A program made the position numbers and the translations under genes. A DNA stretch of 64,000 nucleotides. Source: Grifola frondosa. Lineage: Eukaryota > Basidiomycota > Agaricomycetes > Polyporales > Grifolaceae. The notes beneath the pieces are model-generated. The model worked only from the letters and a program-made list of their open reading frames with translations. It was not told the DNA's origin and made no database searches. Positions 20,358 to 32,379 of this stretch are shown here, in pieces (the first letter of the stretch is position 1; each line of letters opens with the position of its first letter). Location: positions 1,116,001-1,180,000 of the forward strand of contig LUGG01000006.1 of the NCBI GenBank assembly GCA_001683735.1, read 5' to 3'.

Positions 20358-23300
20358 TCAGCACGAGCCACGCTCGAGGATGAACTGCACGCACTTTCGT
20401 TGCAAGCGAGCGATGATGGCTATGAGGTAGCACTTCTGGTAGCCAAGGTCGGAGCGGAGGGCGGACTCGCGGGTGAACTTAGCTTTGAGATAGCGGATTT
20501 GAACGATGAGCCCCTTGCACTCCTTGTTGTGCTGCGTCTTGATCGCGGCGAGCTGCCGCTCGTCCCTGTGATGATGTCCGGTCAGCTGGTTGGCCCATCG
20601 GGTGACGTGTGACGAGAACTCACGCAACGCAGACATGGTCCTTGGCTGCCTGCACCTTCTCGCGCTGGCCATCCAGTTCTTCTTTGAGCAAACGGATCTG
20701 GGCTAGCGATTGTTTCTGGGCGCGTGCCGTTTTCGTCTGCTCTTCCTTGCGCTCTTCTTCTAGGCGGTCCTTCTGGGTGCGGAGGAGCTTGAGGTCGCGA
20801 CCGAAGGCCTCCGCATCCTTCTTGACGCGGCGTAGATCAGCCTCGAGTGCAGCGACCGTCCGCGCGACGTCGCCCTTCTCCGCAGCGATGCGGTTCTTCT
20901 CTCGATTCCGCGCGGGCGAGGTCGTCCGCTTGGTCCGCGAGTGCACGGCGCAGGTCTTCGATCTCGAGCAACCGCAAGTTGAGCTGGTGTTGGCGGCTGT
21001 CGTGAGACGTCTGTGAGGCCGCGTGCTCGCTCCGCAGACGGTTGACCGTCTGTGGGTCTGATTAGCTAATAGGGAATACCTCTTATGTGGTCGCTTACCT
21101 CTGACGCCTTTGAGTAGCGCTGCTGGAGCTCTTTGTGGTCTGCAGCGAGTAGCGAGCGCTCTTGGCGGAGCCGCTCGATGGTATCTGTGTTTTCTGCGAC
21201 CTTCATCTCGAGAAGCCGAACTTTCTGCTCCGCGTTTGTGTTCGCTGATGACGGCGTGAGATATGGCTCGATGAGAGGTAATAAACACCATTGCTCACAA
21301 CGCAGCTCCTTCTCTAAGTCGTTGTTCTCCTGTTTGATGCGCTGCAGTTGCTCGCGGACATCAGCCATATCCTATAATATCCCGATGATTAGGAGGATAC
21401 GTTATGTGAGTATAATCGAACCACTAACAGCTTCTGTGCGACGTAATTGGAGCACAACTCCTTCCTTGTCTCGTTGGGCACGGGATTGCTCGGCTGTCAA
21501 CGTTCTGAGATGTCCTCGCTCGGCCTTCAACTCAGCTTCAAGCTCGTCGATAGTGCGTTTCGCTTTCTCCAGCTCCTGCAGCAATATCGTCAGGTTCCAA
21601 GCCAGCTTTGCAAGACTACGAAGAGCTCACTCCTTCTATGCCAGCACGGGCCTTCTCTCCTGTCCGCTCTGCCTGAACGAATTTCTTGATCTCGTCCTTG
21701 GCATTGCGGACCTCCACGTTCAGGCGGGTGGCGGCATCTTGAAGCGCGGCATTCTCGCCAACAAGCTTGCTCTTTTCATCTTCCCAGGCCTTCTTCATAG
21801 AGTCGAGTTGCGTGTTGAAGGTTCGCACGTCAGCTTCGGTCGGCCTGGATGGAGACGTGGGAGGCTCAGATGGAAGACTCATAGTGGAAATTTCCATTAA
21901 TGAACTAATATTCTTGTTAGAGCCGTCTTGACACAGGAACGATAGAACGACAAACCTCTCGTCCCCATCCGCTGCCCGGTGGAGCCCCCGCAAGTCGACC
22001 TTACTTTGACATTTCGCGCACCTCGCCCGCTGTAGCCGCTGGTAGCGTCTTTCCTCCCGCCTCGTCAATCTGGATAGCTCGTCCTCGAGAGCGACGGCCT
22101 TCTCCCGAGCGTCCTCGAGTTGCTTCGTCAAACCTACCACTCCACAGCCGGCATCTTCGAGCTTGTCAAGCTTGTCGTCGATACTCTCGTTGGCGCGATC
22201 GAGCTGTTCCTGAAGCCTTGCGATCTCCTCGAACAAGGGAGCTGTTGAAGGGTCATGCATGGTGGTATGTAGCCAAGAAAGCTATCCAAAAATCGTCAGT
22301 GCTCGGTTGGCATAGCATGAATTGCATCGGTACTCACGTCTCGCAGAGGTCCCCCGGTGTCTTAGGGCTCCTCATCGACAACGCCAAAATCTGACGGTGC
22401 ATCGGAGAGATAGCACTGGTACTGACGCGCCTACCAGGTGTACCAGGAGTGTTGCTGAACCTCCTGAACGCCTTCACTCTCTCCAACAAGTCCTCCTTCT
22501 CCTTCTCAAGCAATTCGATCTTGGCATCTTTGGCCTTCTCGATGGCTTTCCGAGCGGGGGACTGGCTGACCACTGTATTCAGCCGAGCGATCTCCTTGTG
22601 CGCGTCATCGAGTTCGGTCTCCAACGCCTCTATATCTGCTTGAACATCTGCCGCGATCTGACTTTGGGAAGGACCAAGCTGAGCTCTCGAGCGCTCCTGT
22701 TCCCGTTCTATTGCGCGTTCGAGAGACTCGACCTTAGCTCTAAGTGCGGCGACTTCTTCCTCGGCAGCAACTACGTTCTTCTCCGCGGCTTCGACTGCCT
22801 CCTCCATGCGGCGAGCTGCTTCAGATGCCTTATCCGCCTCGTCCATGAGTTTGTCGGCCTCGTCTCTTTCTTGCTCGACGTCGGCACTCAAGTCTTCGAT
22901 CTTTTGGTGAGCCACCGCGAGCTCCTGCTCAAGATTCTCTACACGTTCTGCAGCAGCTTTGGCATCTGCTTCGAGCTGCGCAACGTAGGCCTGAGACTTC
23001 TGCAGCTTTTCCTGAGCCCTTCTGACGTCCTCGTCAAGCGTGCTGATCCGTTGGGATGCAATCGCAAGCTCGTTGTCTTTGGCCTGGAGCTCCTCGTCGC
23101 GTTTGGAACCGAGAGCTTTCTTTTCTCGAATTTCCTTCTCCAGCGCATCCGTACGTTCATCAGCTCTCATTACTTCTTCCTCCAACTCCTTCATCTGTGT
23201 ATTGGCATTCTTGAGATCACCGACTGCTTTGGCCAGGCGTTCGTTCGCAGTGTTGAGTTCTGCACCGAGGTCCCGACCACTTGCAAGCGCACTTTCAGCT

Positions 23301-25629
23301 TTCTTCAGCCGCTCTGCCAAACCGTCCTTCTCGACCTGTATGACGGCTAAACGACTATCTGCCTCCTTGATGGCTTGCGCCTTGTCCGATTCAGTGGCCT
23401 TCGCCGTTTGCTCTGCTTCTTGAAGCCTGACTTCAAGGTCGGATACGATCCCTTCCACACCCTTCTCTACTTCTGCCATCCTCGCTCTCCATTTTTCCTT
23501 ATCTTTTGACCTGTCTCCTTTCTCCTGCTGAAGCGTCTGCTCAGCCTTGTCTTTCTCCGTTGTGACCTTCTCGAGCTCCTCCTTAAGCTCCTCTATCATC
23601 TCTTCCAGTGCGGCCTTCTCTTCAACCCACGCTTCCGCCACATCCTCTGCAACATCGCCAAGTCCAGGGCCTGTGCTCACGCGTCGGCCTCCCCCCTAGC
23701 TCGCCGTCCTTGTACCTGCGGTTGTGGCCGTGCAGGCGTAGGTTGTTCGTCCCCATTCTTCCCGAACTTCTCCTCGAACACCTTCAGGCGCCCCACTAGC
23801 ATCTCATTCTCCTCCTGCAAGCGCCTGTTCAGGCCATGCAGATAAGCGTTCAGCTTTCCTGCGTTGAATCGTCCGACGCCGTGCCCTCGTTCGCCGAGAC
23901 CGATGACAGGATCAAACGACGCGTTTGCGCGTACATGCGTTGTGAGATCGTGCGAGGACGCGGTCGATATGAAGGACGCACGTTCCGCACCGGTGTCGTA
24001 CGGTGATTCCGAGCCCGAGTTCGACTGCGTATCTGACGCGGGCGCGGGTGCAGGCGTCCAGGTCTGCGCGAGCGGATGAGAGAGCCGTCGACGCAACTGC
24101 GGGCGCGGCGCAACTCCCGCCAGCGCGGTCTGCAAGTTCACCCCAGGCGTCATCGGCGCCGAAATCTGTTGCGCACCGCCTGTGCGATGTGGATGCGGCG
24201 TAGGGAACTTGAGACGGGGGCGAGCTGTGGAATTGATGACGGACAGGAGGAAAGAGCGTTTGTGCGCGTGGGGCGTAGTGGGGTCTTCGAGGTCGGCATC
24301 GTGGTCTTGGGTGTCTTGAGTCGTGTGGAAGTCGTCGTGGTCATCGGTCGACTCCTCGTCGCGATGGCCATCCGCGGCGAAGCGGACTGACGGAAATTGT
24401 GGTGTAGTTGATTCAAGAGGAGGAGGCGGAGCATTGAACCGTGCTCTTGCCCGTGGCTGGAACGCGGGAGTGGGAGTGAATACCGCAGATGGTCCTGGAG
24501 AAGAGAACACAGCTGAAAAAGGGGTAGGTGAGCGAAGCCCCCGAATGGTATTGCTATTATTGCTCTCATCGACTGTCCGGTCAGTTTGTGTGGGTGCCTC
24601 TTCAGAAGAGAAAGTGGGCTCTCTGGATTCGCTTTGTGATTGCTCGCTGACATTTCGTCCTTGAGATCCTCCCTCCTGCGAATTATTACGAAGCAGCCCC
24701 GGCGCTGTACCCTCCTCCAAGGTCAATTGGAGCGCATCGGTATACTCTCCTTCCTCTGCATTAGGAGACGCACCCGCAGACGGCGGAAGCGGTACGGAAA
24801 TCCCAGGAAGAGGAGATGGTGGTTCAGATCCTGTATATGGAATGGAACTATTACTGCGAGGTGTCGAGTGAGATGAGGAAGAAGAAGGCGAAGGAGTTGT
24901 GCGTGTTAGTGAGGGCGTGCGGGTACGCGATAGCGGTCGGCGGAACGCGACGTTACGCATTCTGTCGAATGGGGAAGGCTGTCCCAGCGAGAGTCAGAGA
25001 AATATGCATAGAGTTGCAAAGCAACTTGCCTGTTTCTCGGACTTCAAACTGACCGAATAGTCATACGTTTTCTTCGGAGTGGCGGTGTCATGAATGCTCG
25101 GGGAGTTTGGACGACTGATGGACTGCAACGCATCTGATATATCAAGATCTCCATCCATGTCGTCTCCGATTGTAGGCGGGAGGTAGTCCTCCGGAATTGA
25201 ATTGTCCTCGGTATCTTGGTCGCTGCTGTGGATATCCATGTCTCCCGTGCCGTGCCCTCGGATGTTAGGCAAGCTAGGAATTGAACTGATGTCAAAGCTC
25301 TCCTGAAGATCTTGCTTTATGACAGTTGCGCGCGATATGGACAGCGCGGACTTGGAAGAGCGAGACGCGATAGAGTGCGCGAAACGAGCAGTGCTAGACG
25401 TGCTCGATGGCGGACGGATGGTAGACCTCGTATGGGAAGATATAGGGGCAGGAGTAGAATGTATTGGAGAAGTAATTTGAACGTCCTCACTGACATCCTC
25501 CGTAGATTCAGATAGCTGGTCTGCAGAATCATCGAACGAAGGCAGGGATGGCAGAGATGGCATATCCCTCCCTTCGACTGCTTCTATACGACGCCATACT
25601 CTGGATGGCGTTTCCAGCATTGCGGCCAT
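20358..25629 (-). CDS. Spindle-pole-body coiled-coil protein with PACT domain (Pcp1/Spc110/pericentrin type)
   Basis: Likely anchors gamma-tubulin complexes at the spindle pole body. Exons: 25030-25629, 22338-24978, 21956-22281, 21631-21904, 21429-21575, 21299-21371, 21099-21244, 20624-21049, 20358-20565. The first intron is GC-AG (GCAAGT donor). Residues 1-600 are Ser/Pro/Asp-rich and disordered, ending in a short helix (K-L-N-A-Y-L-H-G-L-N-R-R-L). Then about 900 residues of coiled coil (Glu/Lys/Ala/Leu) with one C-x2-C (C-A-K-C). The last 70 residues fit a PACT domain: L-I-V-Q-I-R-Y-L-K-A-K-F-T-R-E and S-D-L-G-Y-Q-K-C-Y-L. Three one-base changes are needed (add G in the G-runs at 23691-23696 and 22351-22355, remove one near 20908). 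With them all phases agree and the product is about 1613 residues. Large antisense ORFs across it are shadows. Confidence 0.8.
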
Positions 25630-26433
25630 AATGTGTCTGAAAGTGAAAGATAATCACAATCTGCGACCGGCGATATGGGATCATGAGCCCTGAAGGTCAC
25701 TTACCACACTTTTACCTCTCTATAAATGGAGACGATAATGGGATAGTTCAGAGATAGACAAGATGTAAGTCTGGAGAATTCGATGTCGAAGAACGGGATG
25801 TAATAAAGGTGCGGCGGCAAGACAGAGAGCGCTAGCAACCTGCAAACATGGGGAGTCCGAAGCCGGGACGCGTTGAACTACCTATCACGTGATCGCGCTG
25901 CCTTGGGCCACTCGCTTGGCCGGGGCCCCGCCGCCGCATTCCTTCAAGCTCGCTACTACCGCCAGCTTTCTGGTCAGCATAGTGAAGATTAGACGACTTG
26001 TTCTTGTCACAGATGCTATTGGGACTTTTCCAATTACGCAGTTTGCGTTGCCGTGCAATATACAAACACTAGCCAAGACGCCACAGACGAAGCTTTTGAA
26101 GACGAACACGGAAAAACGTTCATTTGCTATTTTATTTACTTTATCTGTTGTAGAACGTGTATGACAGAGATTACATTGCCAGTGAGTATCTGTATCAGCT
26201 CTACGGAATGCATTATTTGACAGAATCCTGATTGATATGCGAACGCACCTCTGCGTAGACAGTCCTGGGAACTCGGAGGTCATGTTTCCCATCTCATTTA
26301 CCGCAAGCTCGGATGCAATATGATATCATCTGAGCGCTATATCAGCCTTGTGATCGATTCTTCTTCTTCTCGTGATTATGCACCCGCCATATGTATCTAC
26401 TGTGGACGGGACACAACAACCTACGCGACCTTC
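25630..26433. other. Divergent promoter region
   Basis: Separates the PACT-protein gene from the methyltransferase gene. It has a CACGTG at about 25886 and no recognisable gene. ORFs here overlap on both strands without domains. Confidence 0.45.
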
Positions 26434-27282
26434 ATGTCCATCATGCTGAGTATGCTGGTCAAACCAGGGCTTCTGCTCTCCGCAGCATCCCTGATCTGGG
26501 TGGTACGTTGTGATGTCATGCTATCGTCGTCTCACCCGTTTTTTCATGCATTTGAATATAGGGAGGTTCTCCACCTCATATCGCTCCAAAGAAGAGCGAA
26601 GAGAGCAGGTTTATCGGTGTCGAGAAGAAGGGTAGTAAGACCATCGTCATGGTTGTATCTGGTTTCCTCAAGGTGACATAGTTTGTTATGTGTGCGGTCA
26701 ATCTTGGCGATAATGTATTTTTCACAGCATACCGTCTGTATAACCTGCATCGCCGAGACTGTCGTGATCCTTGCTCGCAGCTGTCCCTCTCATCCATTCT
26801 CACAAGTCACCCTTGATGTTCTATGCGGTAACGCGTCAGTCGTCGATGTCCGCATTACGCCCACTTTCCTCGTTGGATGGGTTCTTATCGCTGCTGCCAC
26901 GCTATTACGCCTCACATGTTACCGCTATCTTGGGCGTTTCTTCACCTTTGAGCTCGCCTTGCGCGAGGGCCATAAACTTATAACCACTGGTCCCTACTCG
27001 ATCGTTCGCCATCCAGCATATACGGGTGTGTTCCTGGCATTTGCGGGCATCGCATTGATACAAATGAGCTCTGGCTCGTGGTGGAATGAGTGCGCTGGGC
27101 TCTGGAGCACGGTCTTTGGAAAGGCTGCTGCCTCTCTCTGGCTCACCATCCTCGGGGGCACCTTGACGACTTTTGTTCTCAGGACTGGCGCAGAAGACAA
27201 GGTGCTAAGGGATGAATTTGGAGAGCAGTGGGATAATTGGGCAAAGAGAACGCCGTATAAGCTTTTTCCTGGCATCTATTAA
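26434..27282 (+). CDS. Isoprenylcysteine carboxyl methyltransferase-like membrane protein
   Basis: Member of the ICMT/STE14 family, which methylates the C-terminal prenylated cysteine of CaaX proteins in the ER membrane. Three exons: 26434-26502, 26562-26672, 26728-27282; introns 59 and 55 bp, all phase 0; 244 residues. Exon 1 is a hydrophobic helix. Two more hydrophobic stretches surround F-L-V-G-W-V-L-I-A-A-A. The C-terminal catalytic core has F-E-L-A-L-R-E-G-H, then T-T-G-P-Y-S-I-V-R-H-P-A-Y-T-G, the family's cofactor-binding signature. It ends with R-T-G-A-E-D and a W-x2-W-A-K-R-T-P motif. It is slightly longer than yeast STE14. A decayed copy follows at 28301-29107, so whether this one is the housekeeping enzyme or a paralogue is unknown. 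Confidence 0.85.
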
Positions 27283-28300
27283 ACTCAGGCTTCTGTTTTT
27301 CGTAGGTAGTCCTGTGGCCCTCGTATAGAAATGGCTCTTCTTTCGGTATACCTCAATGTATTGATGTTTATCCATGTCGGATTCAATATAATCCCTCTCT
27401 GTGAGTGTTCAAGGTATCCCGAGATGCAATGACTTGCTGATTGTCCTTAAAAGTCCACTTCTGTTTCAGTCTGAAAGCTCTATAGCTGCAGAATGAAAAT
27501 CATGTTGGGATCTGCAGCGGCTGTAAGCAACAACTGTTCATGGAACCGGGACCACTTTCCAGATATCCTTGTGTATCAGACGCACCGTCGGATGCCTTAT
27601 CTGCTTGGCACCTCCATGATAAGCTCTCGTCGCAGCCTTCATCTTGCCACTTTGCTACTTATGGCGCATTTAGTGAAACCCGATGGCTTATGAAAAAACA
27701 ATGACGTCTTCGTGCGCCTCAAGGAGGAGTGCGTTGATGCAAACAATTTTCTTTTCTCCGATAACAGTGGGATCGTGTTCGGCCGCTTTCTGCACTCATC
27801 CGGGCTTGATGCCGATAATTGTCTGACCATATAGCTCCGCTTGGATGCAATACATGGCAAAATCATGACGGCAAACGATGGTGGCCGCTGTCAAGGTTTA
27901 TATCTCGTATATTAAAGATCCGAATCTAAGCAACTTGCCACAGGATCATGGGAGACCAACCAGCCCCATGCTTGACCCTCGAGAATGCTTTGACCTGAAT
28001 TCATCTTAGATATATCCAATCACAGGCATTATCGCATTCGGTGTCAACACATGCTAGACTCTGGAGCTCCATGATAGGCTAATAAACCTGGCGGAAACGT
28101 AGCGACCGCGTAGCTTGTGCCCGTTCTACAGTCTCATTCGACTGACTGCATCTTGTTAATTGTAGGCTGTTTGTTGCACCTGCTAGGCAACTGACCCATT
28201 TCCATGATGCTGTCCGTCGCTATCGACTTCATACAAAGTGAATTCATCTTGGTGCACAACCGTACACGGTCTATGGCATCTTCTTCACATGCAATCTACT
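27283..28300. other. Intergenic, no gene seen
   Basis: About 1 kb with only short frames. It may contain the former promoter of the decayed methyltransferase copy. Confidence 0.45.
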
Positions 28301-29107
28301 TTGATCAAGGTTCCTTTTCTACTGTCTGCGGCATATTTAGGTATGTCATGAGCGTTGTGCGAAGTGTATATCACGCTAAATTATGAATTCGCAAGTCATA
28401 TAGTGTGGAACACCTTCAGATAATGCTCCAAAAGAAAGCGAGAAGACAAGATTCATTGACATTGAACATCGTGGCATCAAGGCAGTTGTCCGCTCCGCGA
28501 CCCCGTTCTCGAAGGTAGAGCATTTTTGATACAGAGTGAATACTTATCGGTAACAGGCTGTAACCACAGCGGCATGTAGCGCCAAAATTATCATAATGCT
28601 GGGCCAACGACATTCAGCACTTCGTCTATCGCAGCACATGCTGACCTTCCTTGCCTGTAGTTCTGCCTCTAGTGTCAGGCTACCTCCTCTGTTCATCCTC
28701 AGCTGATGTCACCTCAACGGGCTGGCTCCTGTGTGTCGCATGCAAAAGCTATCTTGCAAAGCTATTATATTCGAACTGGCTTTACGTAAGGACCATAAAC
28801 CCATCACTACCGGGCCATACTGTTGTTCGCCATCCCAGCTACACCGCACTTACCCTACTACTCACTGGCGCAACACTGGTATAGCTGGGCCCTGGGTCCT
28901 AGTTACAGGAGTGCATAGGATGTGGAAGAGCACTACGAGGAGAGCAATTACGGTGTCGTGGCTGCTTAGCGGGGCGGCATGCTTGCGGCGATGATCTCGA
29001 GGACGAGCTGGAAGATGAAAGTCCTTAGAGAGGAATTCGAGAATGAATGGGATGAATGGGCGAAGAGGATGCCGTATAAGGTGTTCCCTAGGAGCGCGAA
29101 CATGTAA
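28301..29107 (+). pseudogene. Decayed isoprenylcysteine methyltransferase copy
   Basis: Three blocks line up with the exons of the gene at 26434. Block 1 at 28301-28341 (L-I-K-V-P-F-L-L-S-A-A) corresponds to exon 1. Block 2 at 28408-28512 (A-P-K-E-S-E-K-T-R-F-I) corresponds to exon 2 and ends at a GT. Block 3 at about 28650-29107 holds F-E-L-A-L-R-K-D-H, T-T-G-P-Y and, in another frame, V-R-H-P-S-Y-T. It ends with W-A-K-R-M-P-Y-K-V-F-P. The catalytic signature is split between frames and the following segment is eroded. It is a tandem duplicate that has lost function. Confidence 0.78.
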
Positions 29108-29286
29108 CGGATTTGATCGGATGATGGACGTAAAGTGTGCATTCAAGTGGGGTTCTTAGTGCGGGCGCACCGATAAATGGGGCTTCATCCAAGTTGACAT
29201 AGATCTTATCTTTCGACGTAGAGCCTGTTGATAGATAGTTAGAATAAAACATGAGACCACTGAGAACACAGAAAACATACGTTCGC

Positions 29287-30917
29287 TTATTTCAGTTTCA
29301 AGTCTTTGAACGAGTTTTCGATTATGATCTTCGACTCTTTGTGCGTACATGGCGTGATCGATCCATCACAACAAACGTTCTGTACGAATCGAGAGAGGAG
29401 AGCGGTGTCACATGTCTCCAGTCCTTTGGATCTGGTGATAGACAGTCGCTCGAGATCAAGAGTATTATTCTCTTGTCGTATCCGTAAGATGGCGACCAGA
29501 GTTGCAATATCCAGTAGAAATCCATCCCCGAATTGCACTCTGTCCAGTTCGAGGATGCGGAGATGGGGAAGGAGAGGGTAGAGCATGCCCTCGTGCTCGA
29601 TGCATAGCAACTTCGCGAGCTTCTCTGTCGATTGGCCACATACTCGCAGCATGGACAAATTCTGCATTTGCCCCAGCATGAGGCGATCGATCCACATAGC
29701 TGTTCCTAGCCCGAATTGTGAGATGCAAGCTGAATGTACCCCCGATAGCGGTAAGACCTCCAGGACGGCATTCATCTCGTCTATCCGCTCGACCGTGAGA
29801 TCGAACACTGCATTGGGCATTTCTACCGACAAGGAGTTGGTGTGGATTGCGGTCCAGCCTCGGATGCGATAAAATCTGTATGCTTCCTGTGTAAGAGTTA
29901 CGCCACGTATCGGTACAGCGATGTTGGTCAAGTAGGAGGATAGCCATGGGGTGAGGTAGGATGCTTCGCTAGGAACGCGCAATGTAACTGACGTTTCCTT
30001 CGGAAAAGAGAGTAGCCTTAGGAAAAAGGCACACTTTCTACCGGGTAATTCTGGGGGAGTTAGAGCACGAAGGTTGGGTAAATCTACGGTTGGGAATTGG
30101 GTGCCGTCAAGCTCGAAATTGGGTACTGCGCCTGCAAGGCTTAATGACTCCAACATGGGCATCGATTTAAGCAGTGACAGGGTCTCTACAAGGGTCACCG
30201 CATGATCCTTTGAACATATTCCTGTGACATCAAGGTGCCTCAGGGTGGCACACGAGAGCGTCCAGTTGAGAGTAGGCCCCTCCACGACTAGATGCTCCAA
30301 ATACGGCATTGAATCGAGGAAAGAAAATTGGCGGATGGGAAGCGAAAGCCTAAATTGATGAGCTCCAATTTTCGAAGAGTAGGTGAAAGGGAACGAAAGG
30401 CATCTACAATGTCATTAGGGAGGCGGACATGAATGTCAACGTACAATTCTCGGGTTCTGCAAAATTGTTGGCAAGCCAGTTTAAACAGTATGTCACTGCG
30501 AGATACCAGACGTCCTGAGTGTCCGCACATGATAGCCATCGCTAGGGTGGGTCCCTTCGAGCGCTCGAGCAGCCTCTCTACAGAGAACTGTCCGAGTCTA
30601 GACCGTCTACTGCAGACATCTACCACGATGTAAGTCCAAATTTTTTCGCAATTCAACGACGTATTGCGCCAACGTCGACAGACGTGGCTGAACTGGTAGA
30701 ACCAATGGGAACGACTCTGGGAACGGATATCATCTGGCAACGTCTTCCAGTGTTCGTACGCTTGCGCCACATGTTCCACAAAGATTTGCGATAACAACTC
30801 TGGGGGAAGCTTGGAGATCGGTGCGGCAGAATTATACCGAAATTGAAGTTCAAGGAGGTGTTGAACGGTCTGCGAGATTTGCTCTGCGAGAGCTATCTGT
30901 TCAGCACTGCGCACCAT
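29287..30917 (-). CDS. F-box protein (one frameshift)
   Basis: Probable substrate adaptor of an SCF ubiquitin ligase. It is intronless. Residues of about 33-80 hold an F-box of basidiomycete type: I-S-K-L-P-P-E-L-L-S-Q-I-F near the start, then S-H-V-C-R-R-W-R-N. The rest is a leucine-rich, repeat-like region typical of this family (L-R-K-L-E-L-I-N-L, L-E-H-L-V-V-E-G, L-R-H-L-D-V-T-G, L-R-I-L-E-L-D). The two halves overlap in different frames around 30345. Adding one T to the TTT (plus-strand AAA 30345-30347) joins F-x-L-P-I-R-Q-F-S-F-L-D-S and gives 543 residues. A homopolymer error is the likeliest cause, though a recent null allele is possible. Confidence 0.75.
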
Positions 30918-31472
30918 CGGACTGAATTAGCGGCAGAACCAACAAGTCATATTAATGCTCACATACTTTGGGATCATTGAGAGGGCACGTTGTTAGATGA
31001 CTTCCACGGGGAGATTCGGATGTTTGGAAGGGAGGACGGACGCTCGGAGGAGCCACAATTATATATAAAACCAGCCGCCCAAAGATGTCACTCCGAGTCA
31101 CAGTGGCTCTGATCACGTTGGCTGTGACACGTCGCGAACGCGATGTCTCTGGACAAAACGAGAACGAACGTTCAGTTTGCTACCAGCAGCAACGGTGCAT
31201 GCATATGAGACTATAGGCGACTGTGCGCTTGAAGCAAACAAATCACCTTTCTACACGCCTGCACAATATCGTCCAACAAAGAAAAATACAATAAAGTGAC
31301 ATCGCAGTGCCACCACGATAAGTGCAACCAAAAGTTCCTAGCTACTCAAAGCTATTATCACTTTTTGACTTCCTCTACTACTACCATTGCCCGCATATCT
31401 CCGCATATACAGGTGAGCCTTCCCCCACTCCGGCTCCCGTCAACATAACATTCTCATCGTCTTCGGATAGCT
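30918..31472. other. Upstream region shared by the F-box gene and the K3' remnant
   Basis: Carries GTGGCTC near 31102 and a degenerate CACGTT site near 31114. From about 31300 it resembles the K3 upstream region in inverted orientation. No gene recognised. Confidence 0.45.
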
Positions 31473-32379
31473 ATGTTTCGAAGGCCATACTGTGCCCACA
31501 CATGTCCCCAGGAAAGGGATCCAGCTGAGGAACAGCACGAAGAACTCGATTCCGTTATGCACCGGAAATGGTGCCTTCTCGATGCGAATATAACGACTTT
31601 GGACTTGTTATTCCCTTTGGAATCGTCGGAGCAGCAGCCGAGACCATCAGCATATGATGGGCTTTTTAATGGGATGGAGCAAAATAAGAGAATCAACGAA
31701 GTTGGATTGTCGAAAGCATTCGTAAGTGTTCCACCATAATAAATGTCGGATACATACTTCATCGAGGACGCAACGAGGACGATCTCGAGTCTTTCTTCTA
31801 CATATTGCTATATAATGCAATAGATATGTGCCCAACAACATCGCCCACGTAGACTATTACATTGATGCGTTCTTCGACACTACGGTCACAGAGAGCCTAG
31901 ATGGGGGTATTTGATGACCTTGACTGTACGACCTTGCCAGGTTATTCTACTCTCCTGTTCCGGACGTCTCCCTTTCGGCAGACCACCCCCTCAATGATCA
32001 CATTGACATCTTCGTCTCGTGGTTCGGTATGCGTCATCGTATCGCAGAACACGGCAAGCCCAAGACACGTCTCCGCCCACTCCCGAGGTACCTCCCCAGC
32101 CACACATGTGGAATACGAGCGGATGTCCAATAATGACCATTAAATGACAGGTCTGCGAGGAGTCAGTTGCGAAGATATTTCAGGACATCGACACAGCGGC
32201 TGAGGGGCGAAGGCAGCAATGATATAGCTGAGCGTATGCGGCAAGGGCGAAGCGAGGACCAGAGACGCCTCGAGGATGACTGTTGAAATATTCACGGGGA
32301 AATATTCACTACGCGTCCCGTTGAGTATTTCAACAATGACATAGATCCTCCCAACAAACGTCGCCACAATATCCGCTGA
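31473..32379 (+). pseudogene. K3', FunK1 remnant with internal deletion
   Basis: Exon 1 (31473-31721) has exactly the same 249-base length as K3 exon 1 and starts M-F-R-R-P-Y. The sequence then passes from intron 1 straight into the exon-4 region (E-D-D-L-E-S-F-F-Y at about 31775), so roughly 1.6 kb holding the N-lobe, H-R-D loop and N-D-W region is gone. The remaining C-terminal part (H-P-L-N-D-x-I-D-I-F-V-S-W, N-K-R-R) is broken by stops and frame changes. It ends at TGA 32377-32379. Confidence 0.8.

Noticed and set aside
22322..23350. 342-codon plus-strand ORF
   Set aside because: It is antisense to the coiled-coil part of the PACT-domain gene. The Leu/Phe/Ser-rich product is the usual mirror of Glu/Lys/Ala codons and has no domain.
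23640..23710. A 20-bp or 71-bp intron joining two parts of the PACT-domain gene
   Set aside because: 20 bp is too short to splice. A single missing G in the six-base run gives a cleaner continuous reading.
31322..31528. 68-residue ORF resembling one at 16006-16212
   Set aside because: Both lie in the shared upstream/exon-1 region of K3 and K3' in a non-coding frame.
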